64,000 nucleotides of DNA from Catenovulum sp. 2E275 (lineage in GTDB: Bacteria > Pseudomonadota > Gammaproteobacteria > Enterobacterales > Alteromonadaceae). The notes under the pieces were generated by a model, which did no database searches, was not told where the DNA came from, and saw only the letters and a program-made list of their open reading frames with translations. Every line of letters begins with the position of its first letter. Positions within the stretch are counted from its first letter, which is position 1. A program made the position numbers and the translations under genes. Below, piece by piece: positions 52,901 through 62,674 of this stretch. The stretch lies in contig NZ_JAOPFU010000003.1 in NCBI RefSeq assembly GCF_025515275.1, forward strand, positions 124,001 through 188,000, read 5' to 3'.

Positions 52901-53680
52901 ATGCTCAAGCTTACCCAAATCACGAAGCGCTTTAATTTAAAACAAGCCGCAAAACTGAAACAAAATTCCGCGCAGGATAGCCGAATTAAAGGCCGTTTTT
53001 TTTATAGTTTAAACGATATTTCACTAAACTGTGAACCCGGTGAAGTATTGGGGTTATTAGGGGCAAATGGTGCCGGTAAAACCACTTTATTACGGGTGTT
53101 ATCAACCGCATTAACCGCTAATCAGGGCGAGTTTGAATTTAATGGCGTTTCGGTAAAAACGGCACTTAATCAATATCGCAAACAGGTCGGTTTTTTATCT
53201 GGCACGACAGGGTTATATGAAAGGCTGACAGGGTATGAAAACTTGCTGTATTTTGCCCGTTTATATGGATTAAGCCAGATTGAGGCTGAAAACCGGATTG
53301 CAACTCTGGCAGAGTTGTTAGCACTTAATGAATTTATCAATCGTCGTTTAGCGGATTATTCAACCGGAATGAAACAAAGAGTTGCGATTGCCCGCAGCGT
53401 ATTACACTCGCCTAAATTATTAATTTTAGATGAACCAACTACCGGATTAGATATTGCGGCTAAAGAAGTGATTTTAACTTTTATTGAAACCATGCAAGCG
53501 CAGGGGATTTGCATTATTTTTTCAACTCACGATATGGCTGAGGTTGAGCGTTTATGTCAGCGGGTTTGTATTATCGATAAAGGCCAACAAAAATTTATTG
53601 GCGGAATTGATGAGCTTAAACAACAAACCAATGCGGCTTATTTACAGCAAGCCTTGTTATCATTAATGCAAAGCCAATAA
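52901..53680 (+). CDS. ABC transporter ATP-binding protein, NatA-like
   Basis: 259 residues. Walker A GANGAGKTTLLRVLST, Q-loop, signature YSTGMKQRVAIARS, Walker B LLILDEPTTGLD and the switch His in STHDMAEVE are intact. Close in layout to NatA of Na+ export systems. The N-terminus has a ~20-residue insertion (KQAAKLKQNSAQDSRIKG) before the usual first strand. Followed 18 bases later by its permease. The natural substrate is inferred, not proven. Confidence 0.93.
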   Translation: MLKLTQITKRFNLKQAAKLKQNSAQDSRIKGRFFYSLNDISLNCEPGEVLGLLGANGAGKTTLLRVLSTALTANQGEFEFNGVSVKTALNQYRKQVGFLSGTTGLYERLTGYENLLYFARLYGLSQIEAENRIATLAELLALNEFINRRLADYSTGMKQRVAIARSVLHSPKLLILDEPTTGLDIAAKEVILTFIETMQAQGICIIFSTHDMAEVERLCQRVCIIDKGQQKFIGGIDELKQQTNAAYLQQALLSLMQSQ

Positions 53681-53698
53681 AAATAATAAGGAAGTTAG

Positions 53699-54904
53699 AT
53701 GATCACCATATTTAAAAAAGAATTACTTGAATTAAGCCGCGATAAAAAAACGCTGATGTTTATGATTTTATTGCCGATGCTTATTTTTCCTGCTTTATTT
53801 GGTGGTTTGGCTATTTTTGCGGCTAAAACCATTAAAACCGAGCAATCCAGAGTATTAGAATATTTAATTGTCAATCAAGCTCCAGCTCAGTTTAGCGAGT
53901 TACTTGAGCAAGATAATTCGTTTAAATCAGCTGATGCTAGTTTATATCCAGCGCAAGCCCAGTGGCAGCAAGCATTACAAACTAAACAATTAGATTTTGT
54001 CATTGTAATTAATGATGATTTTAATATTCAAAATGCTCAAAACCACCAAAATAACTGGCAACTGCACGTTTATGATGTAGAAGGCATCAATGCTGTCATT
54101 AGCCGGGTTAAAGCAAAGCTAAATCAATATAATCAAAATTTAACCGAGCAAAAGTTAACTGATTTGGGGCTGGGCGCAGAGCAAATTAGCGGCGTTACCG
54201 AGCCGGTTAAATTAGCACAAATCAATATCGCAGATAAAAAAGAGAATATAGGTGCACATTTAGGCGGTGCATTAACTTATATTTTATTGCCACTGTGTTT
54301 ATTGGGCGCTATGTATCCGGCCATTGATATGGGCGCAGGCGAAAAAGAACGTGGCACATTAGAAGCGTTATTAATTGCGCCGGTTAGTGCGATGAATATT
54401 GTGCTAGGTAAATATTTAACCATTTGTACAGCCTCTTGTGTGGCGGCACTGATTGCCATTTTTAGTTTTATTTTATGGGGATTTATTTTTGCACAAGGCT
54501 TAGCGGTTAAATTTATTGTTGATATGGTCAGCACTTTAGGAATTGGTGATTTATTATTGGCGTTATTTATGATGATCCCGCTTATTTTATTTGTTGCCGC
54601 TATGGTATTAACCATTTCTATTTACGCCAAAAACTTTAAAGAAGCGCAAAACTTTATGGGGCCGTTAACCATTTTTATTTTTGTACCGTTAATTGTGGCT
54701 ATGTTACCCGGTATTTCACTTAACTGGAATTGGGCTTTTGTGCCGGTTAGCAATGTGGCTTTAGCGGTAAAAGAAATTTTGAAAGGGCATGGTGAACTGG
54801 GGATGCTCAGTTTAATTTGGCTGGTTCAGTTTATTATGGCGGCAATCATGCTGTTGTTTTGTATATTTTGTTTTAAACGCGAATCTGTATTGTTCAGAAG
54901 CTGA
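53699..54904 (+). CDS. ABC transporter permease, NatB-like
   Basis: 401 residues. One helix near the N-terminus (LMFMILLPMLIFPALFGGLA), then a large extracytoplasmic domain (about residues 45-200) and five or six helices in the second half, with GAGEKERGTLEALLIAP, the conserved coupling motif of ABC-2/NatB permeases. Partner of the preceding ATPase, 18 bases apart. Likely exports sodium or another small ion or drug; the family name does not settle it. Confidence 0.92.
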   Translation: MITIFKKELLELSRDKKTLMFMILLPMLIFPALFGGLAIFAAKTIKTEQSRVLEYLIVNQAPAQFSELLEQDNSFKSADASLYPAQAQWQQALQTKQLDFVIVINDDFNIQNAQNHQNNWQLHVYDVEGINAVISRVKAKLNQYNQNLTEQKLTDLGLGAEQISGVTEPVKLAQINIADKKENIGAHLGGALTYILLPLCLLGAMYPAIDMGAGEKERGTLEALLIAPVSAMNIVLGKYLTICTASCVAALIAIFSFILWGFIFAQGLAVKFIVDMVSTLGIGDLLLALFMMIPLILFVAAMVLTISIYAKNFKEAQNFMGPLTIFIFVPLIVAMLPGISLNWNWAFVPVSNVALAVKEILKGHGELGMLSLIWLVQFIMAAIMLLFCIFCFKRESVLFRS

Positions 54905-55007
54905 GCAGACAGCTCAAATTCAAGCTTAATTCACATAAATACGCTATTGAACTGTGTTCATTTAAATTATACTGAGTTAAATCAAAAATATATAAAAATA
55001 ATTCTAA

Positions 55008-55454
55008 ATGCGCGTAACTCATTATTTAATTGGATGCGGCTTAACCATTGCCGCGAGCTTTAATTTAAACGCTAATCCGGCTCATTTTGGTAATGCTGTT
55101 GTCAGTGAAGTGGTTCGGGTTTATGACGGCGATACTTTTACCGTTAATTTATCAGACTGGCCGTCGATTATTGGTCACGAGATTAATGTTAGGGTGAATG
55201 GGGTTGATACACCCGAAATTCGCGGTAAGTGCAGTCAGGAAAAAGCGCTCGCCAAATTAGCCCGAACGTTTACAGCCAATACGTTATCGGGCGCTAAAAA
55301 AATAGAATTAACTGAAATTCAGCGTGATAAATATTTCAGAATTTTAGCAACTGTTATGGTCGATGGCATTAATTTAGCTGATTTATTAATTGAACATAAA
55401 TTAGCGGTCGGTTATCAGGGAGGAACCAAACATAATCCCTGGTGTGTTAATTAA
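55008..55454 (+). CDS. Thermonuclease (staphylococcal nuclease-like), exported
   Basis: 148 residues. Signal peptide (MRVTHYLIGCGLTIAASFNLNA), then an SNase OB-fold: VYDGDTFTVNL, VRVNGVDTPEIRGKC and RDKYFRILATVMVDG, holding the Asp, Arg, Asp, Glu and Arg of the catalytic site. Ca-dependent DNA/RNA hydrolysis in the periplasm or medium. Upstream of recC but spaced 66 bases, so it is not necessarily part of that operon. Confidence 0.9.
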   Translation: MRVTHYLIGCGLTIAASFNLNANPAHFGNAVVSEVVRVYDGDTFTVNLSDWPSIIGHEINVRVNGVDTPEIRGKCSQEKALAKLARTFTANTLSGAKKIELTEIQRDKYFRILATVMVDGINLADLLIEHKLAVGYQGGTKHNPWCVN

Positions 55455-55520
55455 TGCTCAACTAGCTTGGCTATAAATTTAACTATATAGCTTAGCTTAA
55501 CCGGATTTTTTAGGAAAAGT

Positions 55521-58500
55521 ATGTTTATTGTTTACCCGTCGAACCGGCTTGAAGATTTAATGATTCTGTTGGATAAAGTGCTTGAAACCCGTCAGGGCAG
55601 TATTTTTGAGGCAGATCAGATTCTGGTTGAAAGTCAGGGCATGCAGCATTGGATAAACATGCAACTGGCTAAAACTCAAGGCATAGCGATGAATATTGAG
55701 TTTCCTATGCCATCGCGTTTTATCTGGAATTTAGCGCGCGCTATTTTAGGCGAGATGATCCCCGAACAATCACCTTATAGCCGCGAAATATTAAGTTTCA
55801 GAATCGAAAAAATTCTCTCAGATAACCGTTTTATAGAGCAAACGTTTGCCAAACCGCTCAATCAATATTGGCAAACTGCCAATCAGTCACAACAATACCG
55901 GCGCTTTCAATTAGCCACCAAACTGGCCGACGTATTTGAACAATATATGCTGTATCGCCCAGAGTGGCTTGAGTTATGGCAGCAAAACCAAATGCCAGCT
56001 GCATTGCAAACTGAAAGTTTGACGGCCACTGCACAGTGGCAGCAAAAAATATGGCAGTTATTGGTGGCTGAACAGCCTTATCATCAGGCTAATTTACAGG
56101 ATTTAGCCATTGCTAAACTGGATCAGCATTTAGATAAATTGCCCGAACAAATTTATATTTTTGGGATAAATGCATTACCGCCAAAAAGTCTGGCTTTTTT
56201 TGAGGCTATTTCCGAGCATATTCCGGTACATTTATTTCATTTAAATCCATCGGTAGAATTTTGGGGCGATCTACAAACCGATAAACACTTAGCCAGAGCG
56301 CAGCGCGCAAAAAAAGTGGCAGACTGGACCGCACAAGACAATATTCGCAATCCGTTATTAGCGAATTTAGGCGGGCAGGGCAAAGCCTTTTTTAATAGTT
56401 TGCAACAGCTTAATACCTATGAAATCAGTGGTTACAGTGATTTAGAAATTGATTATAAAAATGCAGAAAAACCAAGTGTTTTGGTTAGATTACAGCAAGA
56501 TATTTTAAATTTAACCGATGCTGCCGAGCAGTTTGATCCGACTCAGCAAGCTGCTGAAATTGATGATTCAATTGTGATTAGCTCAAGCCACAGTGCGCTG
56601 CGAGAAATTCAAACCCTGCACGATTATTTATTGCATCAGTTTAATTGCGATCCAAATTTAAAACCGCAGGACATTGTAGTGATGTGCCCGGCGATTGAAG
56701 ATTATGCACCTTATATTCAGGCGGTCTTTAAACGCCCCGGAATCACCTTAGATGAACATAGTATTCGTCTGCCTTGCTCCATTGCCGATAGAAAATCAAT
56801 GGATGCCGAGCCATTAGTTAACAGCTTTATTGAGTTATTAAATTTACCGGACAGCCGCTTTGAAATCAGCAAAATACTGGATTATTTAAGGCTGCCTGCG
56901 TTGCAAAATAAATTTGGTTTTAGCGAGCATGAACTCACCACCATTGAAAATTGGTTACTACAGGCGCAAATTCATTGGGGGCTAGATGCCGGTCATAAAG
57001 CTGTGGTCAGTGAACTCACTAGCTCAACGCCCACTTATAGCTGGCAATGGGGTTTAGAGCGTTTGTTATACGGTTTTGCTTGGGGTAATGAATTACATAT
57101 CGCCAATAATCAACTTTGGTTGCCGCATGTTGAAGGTCAGGATACTGTTTTATTAGGCCGTTTGTGCCATTTACTTGAGCGCTTACAGTTTCATAGCAAA
57201 AGTTTGTTAACGCCGCGTTTGCCAAGTCAGTGGCATGCTTATTTACACGAGTTAAAAAATACATTTTTTGCTGAAGACGACAAAGAACAAGACGCATTTT
57301 TTATTATTGATGCTGCCATTAATGCATTAACTGAACGGTGTGGCAGCAAAAAAGCGAATTTTGATCAAACGCTTGATTTAACTACGTTAAGATATTTTTT
57401 AACCCGTGAGTTTAGCCAGCCAGATCAAAAAAATCATTTTTTAACCGGGCAAATCACTTTTTGTTCAATGGTGCCGATGCGTAGCATCCCGTTTAAAATT
57501 ATTGCGGTGTTAGGATTAAACGATGGTCAATATCCGCGTCAGCAAAATCCAATTAGTTTTGATTTAATGGCGGCAACTCCAACACAAGCAGGCGATAGAT
57601 CGCGCCGTGGAGACGACAGATATTTATTTTTAGAAGCGCTTATTTCTGCTCGTAACCATTTATATTTAAGTTATCAGGGGCGCGATATTCGTAATAATGA
57701 ACCGCGTCAGCCAAGTTTAATTTTAAAAGAATTAATGGATTATTTAAGTTCTGGTTATGGTTGGCAGTTCGATATTGAATCGGCTCATTCTCAATTGTTG
57801 GTTAATCCGCTGCACCCATTTAGCGAAAAAGCCTATCAGGGCAAATATCCAAGTTTTGATCCAAACTGGTGGCGGTTAATTAAACCAGAGCAGACTGAAA
57901 AAGTTAGCTTAGCTGAGGCTAATTTAGCTGAAATTAAACAAGATGAACAGCTGCCAGCTCAACTAACAATTGAGTTAAAGGTAGAACAACTGGTTGATTT
58001 TTTTACAAATCCGTTAGCTTGTTTTGCTAAACAAACATTGCATTTATACCTAAATGACTTTTCAATCGAACTGGATGATGTGGAGCCATTTAGCTTAAAT
58101 AGTTTGGATGAATATTTATTCCGGCAGGGATTAACCAAACAAATTTTAACCGGTGCTGATAAAGCTGATTTTATCCGCCAGTTTCAATTATCCGGCCAAT
58201 TACCGGAAACACCCATGCAGGATGAGGTGATTGAAACACTGGCGCAGCCCGCCGATTTAATTGCAGAGCAGCTTTCAAAATATACTATCAAACCGACTCA
58301 TGCCAACACAGAGCTATTATTGTATTTTACAAAAAATGGCGACTGGATTGGCACTGATAATGAGCTGCTTAAAACCAATGCTGAAAATCAAATCCAAGTT
58401 AAAGTAAAACTATCGGCTCAACTTGAGCAGGCACAAGAGCTGATGATTAATTGGCGAGCGGCCAGCCGAAAAGGCAAAGATGAGTTGAGATTATGGCTGA

Positions 58501-58976
58501 ATTATTTAACCGCAATGCGAGATCCGACATTAAATATTACCAGTGGATTAGGGGTGTATTTAGACGCTAAAAAAGAAAAGCTTGCCTTAGTTAATTTAAC
58601 TCAAGCACAAGGTAACTTAACACAAGCAAAAGATAATTTAACTCAAACAGAACCAAAACAAGCGCCAGCACAATTAATCGAACTAGTTAAAATTTATTTG
58701 CAAACCATGCATTTCGGTAAAATTGGGCAGCCGGTTTATTTTATTGAACTGGCTAAAGCTTTGCTTAAAAAGCAGGAAGCTAGCCCTGTTAATGAGCTGA
58801 TAAATACACCAGCGCAAATTAAAATATGGCAAAAATTTCAAACTGATATGCTTGAAAACGATGCGTATTTTAAATGGTTTTATCCGGCTGGTCTGGATTA
58901 TCAAACCGAACTACATCAAAACTTATTAAGTTTATTTCAGCCCTTATATCAAAGTTTGACTGAGGTAAAATCATGA
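55521..58976 (+). CDS. recC: Exodeoxyribonuclease V gamma subunit RecC
   Basis: 1151 residues (E. coli 1122). RecC subunit of the RecBCD helicase-nuclease; recognises Chi and splits the strands. N-terminal MFIVYPSNRLEDLMILL and LVESQGMQHWINMQLAK, and later PMRSIPFKIIAVLGLNDGQYPRQ, are family landmarks. There is a 21-base repeat in triplicate near the C-terminus (58593-58655, encoding NLTQAQG, NLTQAKD, NLTQTEP). Followed by recB with an ATGA overlap (58973). Confidence 0.97.
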   Translation: MFIVYPSNRLEDLMILLDKVLETRQGSIFEADQILVESQGMQHWINMQLAKTQGIAMNIEFPMPSRFIWNLARAILGEMIPEQSPYSREILSFRIEKILSDNRFIEQTFAKPLNQYWQTANQSQQYRRFQLATKLADVFEQYMLYRPEWLELWQQNQMPAALQTESLTATAQWQQKIWQLLVAEQPYHQANLQDLAIAKLDQHLDKLPEQIYIFGINALPPKSLAFFEAISEHIPVHLFHLNPSVEFWGDLQTDKHLARAQRAKKVADWTAQDNIRNPLLANLGGQGKAFFNSLQQLNTYEISGYSDLEIDYKNAEKPSVLVRLQQDILNLTDAAEQFDPTQQAAEIDDSIVISSSHSALREIQTLHDYLLHQFNCDPNLKPQDIVVMCPAIEDYAPYIQAVFKRPGITLDEHSIRLPCSIADRKSMDAEPLVNSFIELLNLPDSRFEISKILDYLRLPALQNKFGFSEHELTTIENWLLQAQIHWGLDAGHKAVVSELTSSTPTYSWQWGLERLLYGFAWGNELHIANNQLWLPHVEGQDTVLLGRLCHLLERLQFHSKSLLTPRLPSQWHAYLHELKNTFFAEDDKEQDAFFIIDAAINALTERCGSKKANFDQTLDLTTLRYFLTREFSQPDQKNHFLTGQITFCSMVPMRSIPFKIIAVLGLNDGQYPRQQNPISFDLMAATPTQAGDRSRRGDDRYLFLEALISARNHLYLSYQGRDIRNNEPRQPSLILKELMDYLSSGYGWQFDIESAHSQLLVNPLHPFSEKAYQGKYPSFDPNWWRLIKPEQTEKVSLAEANLAEIKQDEQLPAQLTIELKVEQLVDFFTNPLACFAKQTLHLYLNDFSIELDDVEPFSLNSLDEYLFRQGLTKQILTGADKADFIRQFQLSGQLPETPMQDEVIETLAQPADLIAEQLSKYTIKPTHANTELLLYFTKNGDWIGTDNELLKTNAENQIQVKVKLSAQLEQAQELMINWRAASRKGKDELRLWLNYLTAMRDPTLNITSGLGVYLDAKKEKLALVNLTQAQGNLTQAKDNLTQTEPKQAPAQLIELVKIYLQTMHFGKIGQPVYFIELAKALLKKQEASPVNELINTPAQIKIWQKFQTDMLENDAYFKWFYPAGLDYQTELHQNLLSLFQPLYQSLTEVKS
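58593..58655 (+). repeat. 21-base tandem repeat, three copies, inside recC
   Basis: AATTTAACTCAAGCACAAGGT (58593-58613) and two diverged copies at 58614-58634 and 58635-58655, all in frame, encoding NLTQAQG, NLTQAKD and NLTQTEP. Confidence 0.85.
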
Positions 58977-61900
58977 ATCAGTTAAGCAAGCCAGCACAAA
59001 ACTTACAGCCAGCCGAGTTGCCACTTTATGGCCGTCATTTAATTGAAGCCAGCGCAGGAACGGGCAAAACATTTAATATCACCCGTTTATATTTACGGTG
59101 TTTATTGGAAAAAGAACTCACAGTTCAGCAAATACTGGTCATGACATTTACCAAAGCGGCAACCGAAGAGTTACGCGCAAGAATTGATAAAGAGCTAAGA
59201 AACGCGCTGAATAACTGGGGTAAATTAGGCGAAAAAGACACTTTTTTTGCTGCTATGGAAAAGCAGTTTTCGCGTGAGCAAATAACACCAATATTAAAAC
59301 TGGCGTTATTGGATTTAGATGAAGCGGCTATTTTTACCATTCATGGATTTTGTAATCGGGTATTATCGGCTCAGGCTTTTGCCAGTGGGATTGATTTTGA
59401 AACCCAAATGGAAACGGATACCAGCGAATATTTATTAGCCGCAACGCAAGACTGGATAAGAAAAGTTAATCAGAATAAAGATGATTTCCAATTGCTTGCG
59501 CAAAATAATTGGCATATTCCCGAACATTTTTTAAGTCAGTTTGCGGTTGCAATTAGTCAGGCGGATGATACGCAGGCGGCATCTGAATCAAACTCTCTCA
59601 GCGAGCAAAACCCAGCTAAACAGCAACTAACCGCAGCAACCGAAGATGCTATAAAAACTGCTCAGGCAGCCAGTTTGCAGCAAGCCGCTCAAACTTTTTG
59701 GGGGGTTAAACAAAGCGTATTGAGTGAGCTTAATTTAGCTAAAACTGAAATTTTTGATGCGTTAGTCAACCAACATAAAGATAAAACTAAACGCGAAGAA
59801 GAATGGGCTGAGCTAATCGGCTGGCTGGAAAATGAAAGCGATATGCCTTTTCCTAAAAGTGCAGGGGATTTTATTAATGGCAATCGTTACCGTAAAAATG
59901 AAAGCTTAAAAACCTTATTTGAGCCGTTAAAGCAGTTAAAAGATGAATTTAAAAAATCACTTGATGCGATTAATCAGCGTGCTGAACAACAACTCAATAA
60001 TGCGCCGGTTTGTGAATTAGTTTTATCCGGTATTTTGCATATTCAGCAAAAATTTAACCGGATGAAACAACAGCAAAGTGTGATGGATTTTGATGATTTA
60101 ATTATCAAGCTCAGCCGCACGCTTTTAGCCGAGAAAGAAAAAAAACAAACACAAAACATGCAAGCATCATTAACCGAATCACTAAAGCAGGATTATCCGG
60201 TTGCGCTGGTTGATGAGTTTCAGGATACAGACGCAGCACAATATGCAATTTTAGACTGTTTATATCCTAACGCAGCGCACAGTCAAAATACGTGTTTAAT
60301 TATGATTGGCGATCCCAAACAAGCCATTTATGGTTTTAGGGGCGGTGATATTTTTACTTATTTAGCCGCTCGTGAGCAGGCAGATTTTCATTGGATTATG
60401 GATACCAACTGGCGCTCTGTTGCTACTATGGTGAGCGGTTATAACCGCCTGTTTTGGGGAAATGCATTAACTGAAAATTCAGCCGATGTATTTGGTTATA
60501 ACATTGCTTATGAGCAAATAAAATCAACGGCTAATGCGGCGGCAAATAAAGCGCCGTTATTTGATCCAAATAATCAGTTTGCTGCGGTCAATTATGCTTT
60601 TCTTGGCGAAGTGGAGCAGCCAACTGGTGCTAAAGGTGCAGTTAAGGCGGATTACACCAGCCATTTAGCCACTTGGTGCAGTAACGAAATCATCCGTTTG
60701 TTAACTCAGGCAAAATTAGGTGAGCTACCACTTAAACAACAAGATATTGCCATTTTGGTCAAAACCGGTGGCGAAGCCCAAATCATGCAAACTGCGCTGG
60801 CAGCATCCGGCTTGGCTTCGGTTTATTTAAGTGATCGTTCCAATATTTTATTATCCGAACAAGCATTGCACATTGAACAGGTCTTAATGGCTTTATTGGA
60901 AGTTGAAAACGAAAGTTTATTAATCCGCGCTTTTTCAACTCCTTTATTTGGTTATGATTTAGCGCAACTGGCGCGTTTTCAACAAACCGAATATCAGGAA
61001 GAGTGGGAAGCTGCGGTTAATTTGGCAACCGAATTAAAACAATTATGGCAATATAATGGGGTGATGGCGCTGCTAATGCATTTGATTCACCACCAGTTTA
61101 AACCGCAGGCGCATATTCATGAGCGCAGCTTAACCAATATGATCCACCTTGCTGAAATTTTGCAGCAGGCATCCCGTCAGTTTAAACATCCGCAGCAATT
61201 ATTAAAGTGGTACAAGCGCCAGCGAGAATTAGGCAAAAGTGAAGCTGAACAAAGGCTAGAAAGCGAAGCAAACTTAATTAAAATTGTCACTCAGCACAGC
61301 TCAAAAGGGCTGGAATATCCAGTGGTATTTATTCCGTTTGCTAATATTTATACCGACCCAACTAAAGCCGGTAAACAAACCCGACAATTTTTTAAATATT
61401 TTGATCAACAAGCTCAGCAAAGCAGAATGCAAATAGGTGCGGATGATGCTGTATTGGCACAGGTAAAACAGCAAGGGATCGCCGAATCAGTGCGTTTATT
61501 ATATGTTGCGTTAACCCGAGCTGAGCATAGGTGTTATTTAGGCATTGCACCATTTGAGCAAGCCGAATATTCGGCTTTAGCTAAAACCTTGGGGGTTGAA
61601 AATAATGACCAGTGGGATGAAAAAATTCAAAATTTGGTTAAGACTTCGCAAGGCTCCAGCCAGCTCATTCAGTTAGCGCCAACCATTCAGCCAGAGCAAT
61701 ATCAAGGCGATGAGTCTGCCCAAAATTCTATTCAGCCTGCGCAATTCAATGCAGAGTTAGATGATAAATGGTCACTCTATTCGTTTTCTAAAATTACCCG
61801 TAATGCGCATACTTCTTTAAGTGATAAAAATGATGAACGCCGTGATTTATCTCAGTTAGCTGCGGATGAATTAATCGACCAGGTTGAGCCTAGTTCTGCC

Positions 61901-62674
61901 GGTATTCAATTTACTCTACCGAAAGGGGCGCATGCCGGTAATTTATTACACGATATTTTAGAACATACCGATTTTAGCCAGCCAAACTGGGCGCAAAGTA
62001 CAAGCGATCCAATTATTCGATTTGGCTTACTTGAAGATACTCAAAAGCCAGAATTATTTAACTGGCTGGATTCGTTAATTCATGCTCGTTTCCCAGTCAT
62101 AAGCGAACCGGATAAAAGCTTGTGTTTAGCCGATTTAAGTTTTAAACAAACGCTACGCGAAGCTGAGTTTTATTTTCCGCTTAATCGAGCCTATTTAGCT
62201 GCTTTAATGAAACTGTTAAAGCAGCACAGAGCCGTTAAACACAACATTTATTTACCGGCTGAGTCTGAGTTACAAGGTATGATGCATGGTTTTATTGATT
62301 TGATTTTTGAATATAACGGCAAATTTTATGTCGCAGATTATAAATCAACTCACTTAGGTAATCGGGTTGAGGATTATCATTTTGATGCATTAAAAGCGAA
62401 TAATCAGGCGCATTTTTATGATCTGCAATATTTGATTTATTCATTGGCATTACATAGATATTTGCAAACTCGCTTACCGGATTATGATGTTAATCAACAT
62501 TTTGGCGGCGTCTACTACTTTTATTTACGCGGTATGGATAAACACAATAGCGAAGCGTTTGGGGTTTTTTATACAGAGATAACAGCCCAAGTTTTAACTG
62601 AGTTGGATGCACTTTTTAGCCAGCAAAAAGCCGAGCCATCACAAAGTACCGGTGAACAATTGGAGCTGTTATGA
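58973..62674 (+). CDS. recB: Exodeoxyribonuclease V beta subunit RecB
   Basis: 1233 residues. N-terminal UvrD-like helicase: Walker A IEASAGTGKTFNITRLYL, TFTKAATEELRARI, Walker B ALVDEFQDTDAAQY, GDPKQAIYGFRGGD, and VRLLYVALTRAEHR. C-terminal nuclease: GFIDLIFEYNGKFYVADYKS, with the catalytic Asp and Lys. Together with RecC and RecD it resects double-strand breaks up to Chi. It overlaps recC (58973-58976) and recD (62671-62674) by ATGA, so translational coupling is likely. Confidence 0.97.
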   Translation: MNQLSKPAQNLQPAELPLYGRHLIEASAGTGKTFNITRLYLRCLLEKELTVQQILVMTFTKAATEELRARIDKELRNALNNWGKLGEKDTFFAAMEKQFSREQITPILKLALLDLDEAAIFTIHGFCNRVLSAQAFASGIDFETQMETDTSEYLLAATQDWIRKVNQNKDDFQLLAQNNWHIPEHFLSQFAVAISQADDTQAASESNSLSEQNPAKQQLTAATEDAIKTAQAASLQQAAQTFWGVKQSVLSELNLAKTEIFDALVNQHKDKTKREEEWAELIGWLENESDMPFPKSAGDFINGNRYRKNESLKTLFEPLKQLKDEFKKSLDAINQRAEQQLNNAPVCELVLSGILHIQQKFNRMKQQQSVMDFDDLIIKLSRTLLAEKEKKQTQNMQASLTESLKQDYPVALVDEFQDTDAAQYAILDCLYPNAAHSQNTCLIMIGDPKQAIYGFRGGDIFTYLAAREQADFHWIMDTNWRSVATMVSGYNRLFWGNALTENSADVFGYNIAYEQIKSTANAAANKAPLFDPNNQFAAVNYAFLGEVEQPTGAKGAVKADYTSHLATWCSNEIIRLLTQAKLGELPLKQQDIAILVKTGGEAQIMQTALAASGLASVYLSDRSNILLSEQALHIEQVLMALLEVENESLLIRAFSTPLFGYDLAQLARFQQTEYQEEWEAAVNLATELKQLWQYNGVMALLMHLIHHQFKPQAHIHERSLTNMIHLAEILQQASRQFKHPQQLLKWYKRQRELGKSEAEQRLESEANLIKIVTQHSSKGLEYPVVFIPFANIYTDPTKAGKQTRQFFKYFDQQAQQSRMQIGADDAVLAQVKQQGIAESVRLLYVALTRAEHRCYLGIAPFEQAEYSALAKTLGVENNDQWDEKIQNLVKTSQGSSQLIQLAPTIQPEQYQGDESAQNSIQPAQFNAELDDKWSLYSFSKITRNAHTSLSDKNDERRDLSQLAADELIDQVEPSSAGIQFTLPKGAHAGNLLHDILEHTDFSQPNWAQSTSDPIIRFGLLEDTQKPELFNWLDSLIHARFPVISEPDKSLCLADLSFKQTLREAEFYFPLNRAYLAALMKLLKQHRAVKHNIYLPAESELQGMMHGFIDLIFEYNGKFYVADYKSTHLGNRVEDYHFDALKANNQAHFYDLQYLIYSLALHRYLQTRLPDYDVNQHFGGVYYFYLRGMDKHNSEAFGVFYTEITAQVLTELDALFSQQKAEPSQSTGEQLELL

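Noticed and set aside
54277-54615. 112-residue minus-strand frame inside the permease gene
   Set aside because: Antisense of membrane helices in a well supported NatB-like gene.
58593-58655. Short direct repeats as a CRISPR
   Set aside because: Only three abutting 21-base units with no spacers, inside the recC reading frame.
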